The notes under the pieces: model-generated | What the model was told of the DNA's origin: nothing | The model's input: only the letters and a program-made list of their open reading frames with translations | Database searches by the model: none | NCBI GenBank assembly: GCA_001464035.1 | Contig: LNEC01000014.1 | Coordinates: 208,427 to 272,426, forward strand | Origin: Bradyrhizobiaceae bacterium Ga0074131 | GTDB lineage: Bacteria > Pseudomonadota > Alphaproteobacteria > Rhizobiales > Xanthobacteraceae | DNA length: 64,000 bases | Direction of reading: 5' to 3' | Position numbers and translations under genes: made by a program | Shown: positions 1 through 11,812 of the stretch, piece by piece | Numbering within the stretch: position 1 is the first letter of the stretch | How the letters are laid out: each line of letters opens with the position of its first letter

Positions 1-28
1 TCCACTTGTTGTTGCTGATCACGTTCAT
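1..28 (-). CDS. Molybdopterin-binding subunit of a xanthine/CO dehydrogenase-type enzyme (5' end only)
   Basis: Only the first nine codons lie in the window (MNVISNNKW). The ATG overlaps the TGA of the upstream iron-sulfur subunit gene in an ATGA, so the two are translationally coupled. A large molybdenum-cofactor subunit is the expected third member after FAD and 2Fe-2S subunits (M-S-L order). The identification rests on this gene order and the short N-terminus, which resembles that of such subunits; the catalytic region is outside the window, so the substrate cannot be judged. Confidence 0.6.
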
Positions 29-507
29 TGCGCTGCCTCCCGCATTTCATCGGCGGTTTCCATCACCGCCCGCACGATCTTGTCGTAACCGGTGCAGCGG
101 CAGAGATTGCCGGCCAGCCAGAACCGCACCTCTTCCTCGCTCGGCTTCGGATTCTTCCGCAGCAGCGCATCCGACGCGACCAGCATGCCCGAGGTGCAGA
201 TGCCGCACTGCAGGGCCGCCATCTCCAAAAATTTCTGCTGCAGGGGATGCAGTCTGTCGCCGCTGGCCATGCCCTCGATGGTTTGCAGGTCGCGGCCTTC
301 GGCCTCGACCGCGAGCATCAGGCAGGAGCAAACCAGCCGGTCGTCCAGCGTGATGCTGCAGGCGCCGCAATCGCCCGACGCGCAGCCTTCCTTGGAGCCG
401 GTGAGGCCGAGGGGCCCGCGCAACGCGTCGAGCATGGTGTCGCCGGGGTCGCAGAGAAACTCCACCGGCTCGCCGTTGATGGTGGTGGATACGTGCAGTT
501 TTGTCAT
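25..507 (-). CDS. (2Fe-2S)-binding subunit of a molybdenum hydroxylase (CoxS/XdhC-like)
   Basis: Electron-transfer subunit, 160 aa, the usual length for this family. The plant-ferredoxin-type cluster is bound by Cys42, Cys47, Cys50 and Cys62, and the C-terminal alpha-helical cluster by Cys101, Cys104, Cys136 and Cys138 (motifs CGIC and CRC). Together with the FAD subunit upstream and the molybdopterin subunit downstream it forms a three-subunit dehydrogenase of the xanthine/CO dehydrogenase superfamily. It lies 18 bp after the FAD-subunit gene and shares an ATGA with the next gene. True CO dehydrogenase cannot be distinguished from aldehyde, nicotinate or other dehydrogenases from this subunit. 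Confidence 0.93.
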   Translation of the reverse strand: MTKLHVSTTINGEPVEFLCDPGDTMLDALRGPLGLTGSKEGCASGDCGACSITLDDRLVCSCLMLAVEAEGRDLQTIEGMASGDRLHPLQQKFLEMAALQCGICTSGMLVASDALLRKNPKPSEEEVRFWLAGNLCRCTGYDKIVRAVMETADEMREAAQ

Positions 508-525
508 TTTGTCAGTTTCCCAAAC

Positions 526-1395
526 TCAATTTTCTCTTGCGCGCGCGGCGGCGATCGCAACCGTGCGCTTCAGCAGCACGCCGGCAACTTTGGTGCGGTA
601 AACGATGGTGCCGCGCTTGTCGTCGATCGGACGGCAGGCAGCGGAACAGGCGCTGGCTGCGGCCTTCAGCGCCGCGTCGTCGAGCTTGCTGCCGATCAAG
701 GCCTTGGCAGCCGCCTCGACCAGCAGCACTGTCGGCGCCACCGCGCCGAGGCCGACGCGGGCGGCGGTGCAGACGCCGTCCTTGATGGTGAGATTGACGC
801 CGACGCCGACCACGGCGATGTCCATTTCGGTGCGCGGGATCATGCGCAGATAAGCGTCGCTCGCTCCTTTCGGACGCGGCGGCAGCGTGAAACTGACCAG
901 TATCTCGCCGGGCAGAAGATTGGTGCGGCCCGGACCGGCCGGGATGTCTTCCACCTTGATCTCGCGGCGGCCGTTCGGACCCTGCAGCGTGACCATGGCG
1001 CCGGCGGCGACCAAAGCGGGCACGCTGTCTCCGGCCGGCGAGCCGTTGCACAGATTGCCACCCGCCGAGGCGCGGCCCTGGACCTGGGTGGAGCCGATCA
1101 GATTGACCGCCTCCAGCACGCCGGGCCAAGCCCTGCCAAAACGCGGATGTTCTGAAAGCACCGCACCCGGCACCGCGGCGCCGATGCGAAAGCCGCCATC
1201 GGCCGTTTGTTCGATCGCGGTCATCTCCGCGATCTTCTTGATGTCCACAATCAAGCCAGGCTTCACCGCGCCGGAACGCATCTGCACGAGAAGATCGGTG
1301 CCGCCGGCCAGGATGCGCGCAGCGCTTCCGGCGGCGGCGAAGGCGGCGATCGCTTCGTCAAGCGTGTGAGGCGCCAGATATCGCAGTTCGCTCAT
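526..1395 (-). CDS. FAD-binding subunit of a molybdenum hydroxylase (CoxM-like)
   Basis: Medium subunit, 289 aa. The N-terminal FAD-binding fold shows the ILAGGTDLL motif (residues 28-36) and a second flavin-contacting stretch around residues 102-124 with AGGNLCNGSPAGD; the C-terminal third is the CO-dehydrogenase flavoprotein C-terminal domain. It passes electrons from the 2Fe-2S subunit to an acceptor. It is the first gene of the operon and its ATG follows a GGGGAACG purine stretch. The 271-bp gap to the divergent transglycosylase gene should hold both promoters, but none is clear. Confidence 0.93.
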   Translation of the reverse strand: MSELRYLAPHTLDEAIAAFAAAGSAARILAGGTDLLVQMRSGAVKPGLIVDIKKIAEMTAIEQTADGGFRIGAAVPGAVLSEHPRFGRAWPGVLEAVNLIGSTQVQGRASAGGNLCNGSPAGDSVPALVAAGAMVTLQGPNGRREIKVEDIPAGPGRTNLLPGEILVSFTLPPRPKGASDAYLRMIPRTEMDIAVVGVGVNLTIKDGVCTAARVGLGAVAPTVLLVEAAAKALIGSKLDDAALKAAASACSAACRPIDDKRGTIVYRTKVAGVLLKRTVAIAAARAREN

Positions 1396-1666
1396 GTCGT
1401 TTCGTTCCCCTCATGCCGGCCCCGGTGATTGTTCGCTCACCTTGCCCAAGCCCGCAGGACAGGAGCCTACACGGGCAAAACCGATTGGAACAGCCTCCGC
1501 GACCCGCTCCGGCGGCGGGCTCCCATGCGCCGGACGGGCTTGCGCCCCTTGACGGGAGCGCCTGCCGCGTGGCCTCGTTCGCGTTCAAGCATGTACGTTG
1601 TCTTTGCCCTGCCCTGGAGGGCCCCCCTCCAGAGCTGGGCAAGACACTTCGCCAGTCGGTAACCGG

Positions 1667-3010
1667 ATGCGAAAGATTTCAACGACACCATTTCTTCATT
1701 ACGTCGTCCTGCTTGCGCTGCTGTGCGCGCCGCAAGCGGCGCCGGCTCAACCGGCCGCAGACTCACCCCGGCGGATCACCGCTCCCGCGCGACCCGCCGC
1801 GGCACCCGCCCCGCGCGGCGGCGCGGCCTGCCACAACGGCATGGGTTTTGATCGCTTCCTCGTCGATCTGAAACAACAGGCGATCGCCGCCGGCGTATCG
1901 CAGCGGGCGCTGACGGAAGCGTCCCCCGGACTCGTCTACGACCAGGGCATCGTCAACCGCGACCGCGGCCAGCGCGTGTTCGGGCAGGTGTTTAACGAGT
2001 TCGCGGCGCGGATGGCGGCGGTGTACCGGATGCAGCAGGGGCAAGCCAAGATCAAAACCCATGCCGCGGCGTTCGCGCGCGCCGAGAAGGAATTCGGCGT
2101 GCCGCCGGCGGTGATCGCCGCGTTCTGGGGACTGGAGAGCGATTTCGGCGCCAACATGGGCAACCTGCCGACGCTGCGTTCGCTGGTATCGCTGGCCTAT
2201 GACTGCCGCCGTTCCGAGATGTTTCAGAAGGAAACGATCGCAGCCCTCAAGATCATCGACCGCGGCGACCTTTCGCCGGCCGAGATGGTGGGCTCGTGGG
2301 CGGGCGAACTCGGGCAGACGCAATTCCTGCCGTCGCATTACTTCAATCACGCGGTCGATTATGACGGCGACGGCCATCGCAACATGCTGCGCAGCCCGGA
2401 AGACGTCATCGGCTCGACTGCCAACTACATCGCCAACGGCTTGAAATGGCGACGCGGCGAGCCATGGCTGCAGGAAGTCCGCGTGCCGCAAACTATTTCC
2501 TGGGATCAGGCCGATCTCACCATCAAGCATCCGCGCTCGAAATGGGCGCAGTTCGGCGTTACCTATCCCGACGGCAAGGCGCTGCCGAGCGACGATCTGC
2601 CGGCCTCGCTGCTGTTGCCGATGGGCCGGATGGGACCGGCGTTCCTCGCCTATCCGAATTTCGCCGCCTATACCGAGTGGAATAACTCGCTGATCTATTC
2701 GACCACCGCCGGCTATCTCGCCACCCGCATCGCCGGCGCGCCACCGATGCAGCGCCCCTCGGCGCCGGTGGCGCAACTGCCGTTCAACGAGTTGCGCGAG
2801 TTGCAGCAGCTCTTGGTGCGCGCGGGATTCAATGTCGGCAAGGTCGACGGCATCATGGGGCAGCTGAGCCGTACCGCGGTCAAGACCATGCAGATCAAAT
2901 ACGGCCTGCCGGCGGATTCGTGGCCGACCGCTGAATTGCTGGCGCGGATGCGCGGGGTAGCTGCTGCACCGCGCGTGCCTTCGCAGCCAGGGCCAACGGC
3001 AATCCGCTAG
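1667..3010 (+). CDS. Lytic murein transglycosylase (MltB-like) with peptidoglycan-binding domain
   Basis: Periplasmic enzyme, 447 aa, that cleaves the MurNAc-GlcNAc bond to leave 1,6-anhydro ends. The start at 1667 was chosen because it begins a clean signal peptide (about residues 1-27, ending APAQ); the open frame extends to 1598 but that extension has no secretory character. The SLT_2 domain has the catalytic Glu157 in GLESDFGANMG, and the last 75 or so residues form a peptidoglycan-binding type 1 domain. No lipobox is visible, so it is probably soluble in the periplasm. Confidence 0.9.
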   Translation: MRKISTTPFLHYVVLLALLCAPQAAPAQPAADSPRRITAPARPAAAPAPRGGAACHNGMGFDRFLVDLKQQAIAAGVSQRALTEASPGLVYDQGIVNRDRGQRVFGQVFNEFAARMAAVYRMQQGQAKIKTHAAAFARAEKEFGVPPAVIAAFWGLESDFGANMGNLPTLRSLVSLAYDCRRSEMFQKETIAALKIIDRGDLSPAEMVGSWAGELGQTQFLPSHYFNHAVDYDGDGHRNMLRSPEDVIGSTANYIANGLKWRRGEPWLQEVRVPQTISWDQADLTIKHPRSKWAQFGVTYPDGKALPSDDLPASLLLPMGRMGPAFLAYPNFAAYTEWNNSLIYSTTAGYLATRIAGAPPMQRPSAPVAQLPFNELRELQQLLVRAGFNVGKVDGIMGQLSRTAVKTMQIKYGLPADSWPTAELLARMRGVAAAPRVPSQPGPTAIR

Positions 3011-3104
3011 CTTGGCAAGCGTTGTATTTCACGTGCCGGCGCCCCAATTCGAGCAGCGCCTACCCCGCATTCGGCCATATGCCACAACACGAAAAGAGCA
3101 TCGC

Positions 3105-3608
3105 ATGTCCCTTTACGACGTCTCGGTTCCCGCGTACCTGCAGATTCTCAACAGCCTCACCGGCATCCTCGGCAAGGCCGAGGCGCATTGTACGGCGAAG
3201 AAGATCCAGCCCGATGTGCTGCTCGGCGCCCGGCTCTATCCGGACATGCTAACATTGAGCCGCCAGATTCAGCTGGTGTGCGATTTCGCCACCAAGGGCT
3301 GCGCGCGCCTCACCGGCAGCGAAGTGCCTTCCATTCCCGACACCGAAAAGAGTTTCGACGAGCTGAAGGCGCGGTTGGCAAGGACCGTCGACTATGTGAA
3401 GTCCTTCAAGTCGGCGCAGTTTGACGGCGCCGACGCTCGCGAGGTGACGTTTCCGGCCGGTCCCGACAAATCCATGACCATGAAAGGCCAGCAATTCCTC
3501 AGCCAGTTCTCGCTGCCGAACTTCTACTTCCATGCCGCGACCGTCCACGGCATCCTGCGTCACAACGGCGTCGAAATCGGCAAGCGGGATTTTCTGGGCG
3601 TGAGCTAA
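3105..3608 (+). CDS. DUF1993 family protein
   Basis: 167-aa cytoplasmic protein of the DUF1993 family, all-helical and DinB-like in predicted fold, function unknown. It begins MSLYDVSVPAYLQ, which is the usual N-terminus of the family and fixes the start at 3105; in-frame codons back to 3012 are not conserved in character. Residues near FYFHAATVHGILRHNGVEIGK are the typical C-terminal signature. It follows the transglycosylase by 94 bp in the same direction and may be cotranscribed, but nothing links the functions. Confidence 0.85.
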   Translation: MSLYDVSVPAYLQILNSLTGILGKAEAHCTAKKIQPDVLLGARLYPDMLTLSRQIQLVCDFATKGCARLTGSEVPSIPDTEKSFDELKARLARTVDYVKSFKSAQFDGADAREVTFPAGPDKSMTMKGQQFLSQFSLPNFYFHAATVHGILRHNGVEIGKRDFLGVS

Positions 3609-3929
3609 GAAAAAGCACGTCACCGCGAGGAGCCAACGGGTCGCACGAATGCCTTCCCGATGACAACTCCGCGACGAAGCAGTGCAGTATAGTCACGAAC
3701 AAAGGATTGGCAGGGCCGTTCGGTCGCCAAGGCACCGCCGAGAGATTGTCTATGCTGCGCCGTCCCTGATTTCGAATGAATCGTCCTACGTCAACGCACA
3801 GAAGCCTTGTCCTCGACGTTGGCGAGCGTGGCGCGCGGCTAATCTGCGGCTGTCGAATGGCTCGCGGCATTGCGCGGGCGTCGACAATGCCCAATTGTCC
3901 CCCATTGTCCCTTTCTCCTGGAAAACAAA
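3609..3929. other. Intergenic stretch, nothing recognised
   Basis: About 320 bp between the DUF1993 gene and the flavin oxidoreductase gene. Both strands were read; open frames here have no family resemblance and no good ribosome-binding site. It presumably contains the promoter of the oxidoreductase gene, but I cannot point to a -35/-10 pair. Confidence 0.5.
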
Positions 3930-5036
3930 ATGAGCACGCCGACCAAACTGTTCGAACCCTACAAGCTTGGCCCCATCACGCTTCCCAACCGACTCGTGAT
4001 GGCGCCCTTGACCCGCAACCGCGCGGTCCCGCCCGGCATGGCGCCGAGCCCGCTGGCAACGGAGTATTACGGCCAGCGCGCGTCGGCGGGCCTGTTGGTA
4101 ACGGAAGCGAGCCAGATATCGCAGCAGGGCCAGGGCTATCAGGACACGCCCGGCATCTACTCGAAGGAACAGGTCGCGGGCTGGCGCAAGGTGACCGAAC
4201 GCGTCCACGAGCGCAATGGGCGCATCTTCATCCAGCTCTGGCATGTCGGCCGCGTCTCGCACACCTCGCTGCAGCCGAATGGCGGCGCCCCCGTCGCACC
4301 CTCGGCGATCCGCGCCAAGGGCAAGACCTTTGTCGGCGGCATGTTTACCGATATCTCCGAACCCCGCGAGCTCAAGCTGGAAGAGATTCCCGGCATCATC
4401 GAGGATTTCAAGCGCGGCACCGCGAATGCGCTGGCAGCGGGATTCGACGGCGTCGAAATTCACGGCGCCAACGGCTATCTGCTCGATCAATTTGCGAAGG
4501 ACGGCACCAACAAACGGTCAGACGTCTATGGCGGCTCGATCGAGAACCGCGCCAGGCTGATGCTGGAAGTATCGAAAGTGGTCGCCTCCGAGGCCGGCCC
4601 CGAACGAACCGGCATCCGCATTTCGCCGGTCACCCCGGCCAACGACGTCTCCGACAGCAATCCGCAGCCGCTGTTCGATCATATCGTCGACCAGCTCGAC
4701 GCGCTGAAGCTGGTCTACATCCACGTCATCGAGGGCGCCACGGGTGGGCCGCGCGACAACGCACCGTTCGACTATGCTTCCTTGCGCAAACGCTTCAAGG
4801 GAGCCTACGTCGCCAACAACGGTTACGACTTCGAACTCGCGACCAAGGTACTTGCGGCCGACGCCGCGGACCTGATCGCATTCGGAAAGCCGTTCATCTC
4901 CAATCCCGATCTGGTCGAGCGGCTGATGCAGGGCGCCCCGCTCAACCCGTTCGACAAGTCGACGTTTTATGGCGGCGGGGCCAAGGGGTATACGGACTAT
5001 CCGGTGCTGGGCGAGGCGCTGGACGCGGCGCAGTAG
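3930..5036 (+). CDS. Alkene reductase / NADH:flavin oxidoreductase of the old yellow enzyme family
   Basis: 368-aa FMN-dependent TIM-barrel reductase, likely reducing electron-poor alkenes or nitro/ester compounds with NAD(P)H. The N-terminus KLFEPYKLGPITLPNRLVMAPLTRNRA is characteristic, as are HGANGYLLDQF and the RSDVYGGSIENR stretch. Substrate-binding and active-site residues of the NemA/xenobiotic reductase group appear intact. The start at 3930 gives the canonical N-terminus; upstream codons back to 3870 do not resemble the family. The gene stands alone, with no adjacent regulator of the NemR type. Confidence 0.92.
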   Translation: MSTPTKLFEPYKLGPITLPNRLVMAPLTRNRAVPPGMAPSPLATEYYGQRASAGLLVTEASQISQQGQGYQDTPGIYSKEQVAGWRKVTERVHERNGRIFIQLWHVGRVSHTSLQPNGGAPVAPSAIRAKGKTFVGGMFTDISEPRELKLEEIPGIIEDFKRGTANALAAGFDGVEIHGANGYLLDQFAKDGTNKRSDVYGGSIENRARLMLEVSKVVASEAGPERTGIRISPVTPANDVSDSNPQPLFDHIVDQLDALKLVYIHVIEGATGGPRDNAPFDYASLRKRFKGAYVANNGYDFELATKVLAADAADLIAFGKPFISNPDLVERLMQGAPLNPFDKSTFYGGGAKGYTDYPVLGEALDAAQ

Positions 5037-5302
5037 GACTTCGACGGATTGGAGTATGGCGACAAGCGATGCGTGCCGCCGCGCGATGCCAGACGCGTGA
5101 GACGTCCTGATCAGCAGTGTACATCGTCGTTCCGTCCGCTTCACTGTTGCCGACTGGAAGGCGCTGGCGTGTTCCAGCGCCGCATCAGCTATTGCCCTGG
5201 AGCTGTCGCTATGCCTTAGCTGTCGCGCCGGAGGGCAGGCGTTTTGCCGAATTCTCATATTGGTCCGGTACGGGGCTCCGTCTTAGCTACCAGGGTGACC
5301 AG

Positions 5303-6520
5303 ATGGCCGAAGCCCGGAAAGATGCCGTTGTGGAAGAACTTCCCAGGGAAACATCTCCGGAGGAGAGCAATTCGGCGCTGCGTATTCGACAGCAGGAAAT
5401 TCTCGCGGAACTCGGCGTTCTCGCCCTGCAGGGGACGCCCTTCATCGAACTGCTGAATGAGACGGCCAGGCTGACAGCCGAAGGACTCGACACCAAATTC
5501 TGCAAGGTACTCGAATATCAACCGGTCGAAGCGCGGTTTCTGGTGACGGCCGGTGTGGGTTGGGAGCTCGAGGTTATCGGAAAGGCGACCGTCGGAGCCG
5601 ACATTGAATCGCCCGCGGGCTATGCGCTGAAAACAGGCAAGCCCGTCATTTCGAACCATCTTGAGAATGAACAGCGGTTTCGAACACCCGAACTGCTGGC
5701 GCGACACGGCATCAAGCGAGCGATGAACGTCATCCTTCAGGGCGACGGCAAACCTTATGGGGTTCTTGAGGCGGACAGCCGGCTCGAAGGCGAATTCTCG
5801 GTGAAGGATATTTCGTTCCTGCAAGGCGCGGCGAATATTCTGGGAATGGCAATCGAGCGGCAGCGCATCGAGGCACGCTTGAGAGCCGCGTTGGATCGCA
5901 ATCATCTGCTGTTGCAAGAGGTCAACCACCGCGTCAACAACAGTCTGGCGCTGGTCGCCAGCATGCTGCATCTGAAGGCGGCCAGTGTGGATGAAACCGT
6001 CAGGATCCACCTTGACGAGGCTTCCAATCGCATCACCGCGATAGCCCGTGCCCATCAGCGCCTCTACCAAACCGAACAGTTCGAGAAAATCGAGATCGGT
6101 CCGTATCTGGAAGATATCTGCCAGAGCCTCGCCGGATCCTTGCCGGATTGCGTGCTTCACGTTGACGTCAAGGCCGGAATCGCAATTCCGCCGGATCAAG
6201 CCATCCCGGTCGCGTTATTCGTCAATGAGCTGATTGCCAATGCCGCGAAATACGGCAGTCCGGATCAAAGGTCTGAAATCTGGATTGGCGTTGTCGGCGA
6301 CGATCGGGAAATATCGGTTTCGGTGCGCGACCAGGGAGTCGGGTTGCCGCCCGACTTCGAGCCCGGTGCGAGCAGGGGATTGGGAATGCGTCTGGTCAAT
6401 GCCTTCACGTCCCAGCTGGGCGGCAGGCTCGAAATCCGCCGTCATGATCCCGGTGCCGAATTCATTCTGACATTTCCCCGGCTGGACGGCCGGGATGCGC
6501 CGGGCTCGAGAGCCGTGTGA
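5303..6520 (+). CDS. GAF-domain sensor histidine kinase (HisKA_2/HWE-like)
   Basis: 405-aa soluble kinase. Residues about 30-185 form a GAF domain, followed by a HisKA_2 dimerisation domain with phospho-acceptor His209 in LLLQEVNHRVNNSL, then a HATPase domain (NELIANAAKYG, DQGVGLPPDF, GLGMRLV). Alphaproteobacteria often use this kinase class in general-stress and light signalling. No transmembrane segment is present, so the signal is intracellular. The ATG at 5303 is preceded by AGGGTGA with good spacing; the frame extends to 5117 without family similarity. No partner response regulator is adjacent. Confidence 0.88.
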   Translation: MAEARKDAVVEELPRETSPEESNSALRIRQQEILAELGVLALQGTPFIELLNETARLTAEGLDTKFCKVLEYQPVEARFLVTAGVGWELEVIGKATVGADIESPAGYALKTGKPVISNHLENEQRFRTPELLARHGIKRAMNVILQGDGKPYGVLEADSRLEGEFSVKDISFLQGAANILGMAIERQRIEARLRAALDRNHLLLQEVNHRVNNSLALVASMLHLKAASVDETVRIHLDEASNRITAIARAHQRLYQTEQFEKIEIGPYLEDICQSLAGSLPDCVLHVDVKAGIAIPPDQAIPVALFVNELIANAAKYGSPDQRSEIWIGVVGDDREISVSVRDQGVGLPPDFEPGASRGLGMRLVNAFTSQLGGRLEIRRHDPGAEFILTFPRLDGRDAPGSRAV

Positions 6521-6581
6521 CTTCAGACCGAATAGGCTGGACCTCCGCCTTATCCGTCCCGCCGCAACGACGAAAGGCAAA

Positions 6582-6607
6582 GAAGGCCGGGATCGCTCCC
6601 GGCCTTC
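6582..6607. terminator. Bidirectional intrinsic terminator between the kinase gene and glpV
   Basis: Perfect 11-bp inverted repeat GAAGGCCGGGA / TCCCGGCCTTC with a TCGC loop, lying between two convergent genes. T-rich sequence follows on both sides, but no uninterrupted T tract, so efficiency is uncertain. Confidence 0.75.
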
Positions 6608-6625
6608 TCGTTGTTGTGGCTGCCT

Positions 6626-8407
<1,782 letters not shown>

Positions 8408-8483
8408 ATTGAGTCCTCCGGTTGCAGCGACCAACAAACTCCAGGCCCGGGTTGGTCCCGGATCTGCTCTTTGGTTCGCTTGC

Positions 8484-8810
8484 TCAGACGGTGCGAAAAA
8501 TCGCAACGGCCGACCCAAGCGAAATCACGGTGGCGAGCCACAGGCTCGAAACTTCAATTCCCTCGCCGAGCGGAATGGTCAGAATCGTGTCGGTACCGGC
8601 AAAGCCGATCCACAGCAGATGGATGACGGCGGTCATGATCAGAGAAATGAACAGCCGATCGCCGCGCGTCGTCGGAATGCGCAGAATTCCGACGCGCTCG
8701 GCCTCGGGATAGGCGACGGCAAGCCAGGTCATGACCGCGAGCGTCATCGCCAGCATCACGAAGAAGATCGCGGTCGGCAGCGTCCAGGCCATCCATGCGA
8801 TATGTTCCAT
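8484..8810 (-). CDS. glpU: Small DUF2160 membrane protein of the glycerol transporter operon
   Basis: 108-aa protein with three hydrophobic segments (about residues 5-27, 47-69 and 85-104), family DUF2160. It regularly sits between permease and binding-protein genes of GlpSTPQV-type operons and may be an accessory subunit; its function is not established. The ATG at 8810 is preceded by AGGAGGGCTAACC, a near-perfect ribosome-binding site, and was preferred to an in-frame start eight codons upstream. The gene follows glpQ across a 199-bp spacer occupied by palindromic repeats. Confidence 0.82.
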   Translation of the reverse strand: MEHIAWMAWTLPTAIFFVMLAMTLAVMTWLAVAYPEAERVGILRIPTTRGDRLFISLIMTAVIHLLWIGFAGTDTILTIPLGEGIEVSSLWLATVISLGSAVAIFRTV

Positions 8811-8845
8811 GGTTAGCCCTCCTGCCTGAACCACGCACGGTGCAA

Positions 8846-8976
8846 CCCCCTCTCCCCGTTCTTACGGGGAGAGGGTTGGGGTGAGGGGCTGTCTCCACGC
8901 ACTCGGACTCGCGGAGAGCCCCCCTCACCCGGATTGCTTCGCAATCCGACCTCTCCCCGCAAGCGGGGCGAGGTGA
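8846..8976. repeat. Cluster of GC-rich palindromic repeats inside the glp operon
   Basis: Several nested hairpins in 130 bp: CCCTCTCCCCG / CGGGGAGAGGG (8848-8858 with 8865-8875), a larger GGGGTGAGGGG pairing with CCCCTCACCC, GGATTGC / GCAATCC (8931-8947), and CCTCTCCCCGC / GCGGGGCGAGG (8950-8973). Elements of this composition are scattered between genes in Bradyrhizobium-like genomes. Position between glpQ and glpU within one operon means the folded RNA may affect transcript stability or the ratio of permease to binding protein. Confidence 0.85.
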
Positions 8977-9009
8977 AGGCAAGCGATGGTTTCGACGAGT
9001 TCATCTCCA

Positions 9010-9819
9010 TCACACCCTGCCCAATGCAAAACCGCGCGCGATGTAGTTGCGGACGAACCAGATCACCAGTGCGCCGGGGATGATGGTCAGGACGCCGGCG
9101 GCGGCCAGCAGGCCCCAATCCATGCCGGACGCCGAAACCGTGCGCGTCATCACCGCCGAAATCGGTTTTGCATTTACCGAAGTCAGCGTGCGCGCCAGCA
9201 GCAATTCGACCCAGGAGAACATGAAGCAGAAGAACGCGGCGACGCCGATGCCGCTCGCGATCAGCGGCACCAGGATCTTGATGAAGAAGCGCGGGAACGA
9301 ATAGCCGTCAAGAAACGCGGTCTCGTCGATCTCGCGCGGCACGCTGGAGACAAATCCCTCGAGGATCCAGACCGCGAGCGGCACGTTGAACAGGCAATGC
9401 GCCAGCGCCACCGCCCAGGGCGTATCGAACAGGTTGATCGCCGAGTAGAGATTGAAGAACGGCAGCGCGAACACCGCCGGCGGAGCCATCCGGTTCGACA
9501 ACAGCCAGAAGAACAGATGCTTGTCGCCGAGGAAGCGGTAGCGCGAAAACGCGTAGGCCGCCGGCAGCGCGAACGAGATCGAGAGCACGGTGTTGATCAC
9601 GACATATTTCAGCGAATTGATGTATCCGGAATACCAGCTCTCGTCGGTGAAGATGCGCATGTAATTGGCCAGCGTCGGCTGATGCGGCCACAGCGTCATG
9701 GTGGTCACGATCTCGGTGTTGGTCTTGAAACTCATGTTGACCAGCCAGTAGATCGGCAGCAGCAGGAAGATCAGGAACAGCGAGAGAATGATGCGGCGTC
9801 CGGGAATCGAATGCATCAT
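9010..9819 (-). CDS. glpQ: Glycerol ABC transporter permease (MalG-like)
   Basis: 269-aa inner-membrane permease with about six transmembrane helices. The EAA loop is visible as ETAFLDGYSFPRFFIKILVP, which docks to the ATPase subunits. The start ATG at 9819 overlaps the TGA of glpP (ATGA), so the two permeases are coupled; a second in-frame ATG follows directly. The much longer open frame reading back into glpP is an artefact of high GC. Partner permease is GlpP and the ATPases are GlpS and GlpT. Confidence 0.92.
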   Translation of the reverse strand: MMHSIPGRRIILSLFLIFLLLPIYWLVNMSFKTNTEIVTTMTLWPHQPTLANYMRIFTDESWYSGYINSLKYVVINTVLSISFALPAAYAFSRYRFLGDKHLFFWLLSNRMAPPAVFALPFFNLYSAINLFDTPWAVALAHCLFNVPLAVWILEGFVSSVPREIDETAFLDGYSFPRFFIKILVPLIASGIGVAAFFCFMFSWVELLLARTLTSVNAKPISAVMTRTVSASGMDWGLLAAAGVLTIIPGALVIWFVRNYIARGFALGRV

Positions 9820-10717
9820 GCGACTCCCTTTTCGGGCGCGCGCTCGGCGCCGGCATTGGTCATGACGGTGTAGAATATCCAACACACGATGAGGATGATG
9901 AGGTTGTAGACCAGTGACAACGCCGCGGCCTTGCCGAGATCGAACTGGCCGAGTGCGATCTTGACCAGCTCGATCGAAACGAAGGTGGTCGAGTTGCCCG
10001 GCCCGCCGCCGGTCACCACGAACGGCTCGGTATAGATCATGAAACTGTCCATGAAGCGCAGCAGCACCGCGATCAGCAGTACGCGGTTCATCTTCGGCAA
10101 TTGAATGGCGGTAAACACCGCCCAACGCGACGCGCCGTCGATCTGGGCCGCCTGGTAATAGGCGTCGGGAATCGATTTCAGGCCGGCGTAGCACAACAGC
10201 GCCACCAGGCTGGTCCAGTGCCAGACATCCATCACGATGACGGTGGCCCAGGCGTCGAACTCGTTGGAGACGTAGTTGTAGTTGATGCCGATGCTGTTGA
10301 GCGCATAGCCCATCAGGCCGATATCGGGCCGGCCGAAGATCTGCCAGATGGTGCCGACCACGTTCCATGGAATCAAGAGCGGCAGCGCCATGATGACGAG
10401 GCAGGCGGCGACCCGCCAGCCCTCGCGCGGCATCGATAGCGCCACAACGATGCCGAGCGGGACCTCGATGGCGAGAATCACCGCGGAGAAAAACAGGTTG
10501 CGCCCGAGCGACGCCAGAAAGCGTCCGCCGAGATCGGTGGTGGGATCGAGCAGCTCCTTGAACCAGCCGACGCCGTTCCAGAAGAACTGATTGTTGCCGA
10601 ACGTGTCCTGCATCGAATAATTGACGACCGTCATCAGCGGCAGGATCGCGGAGAACGCCACGATCAGGAACACCGGCAGCACCAGGAACCAGGCTTTCTG
10701 ATTGACGGTCTTGTCCA

Positions 10718-10718
<1 letters not shown>
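9816..10718 (-). CDS. glpP: Glycerol ABC transporter permease (MalF-like)
   Basis: 300-aa inner-membrane permease with six predicted helices; the first spans residues about 9-31. The EAA motif reads AAQIDGASRWAVFTAIQLP. Stop overlaps the glpQ start by four bases, and the start ATG at 10718 overlaps the end of glpT, so T, P and Q form a tightly coupled set. It builds the membrane channel with GlpQ. Confidence 0.92.
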
Positions 10719-11800
<1,082 letters not shown>

Positions 11801-11812
11801 GCGGCATCTCCC

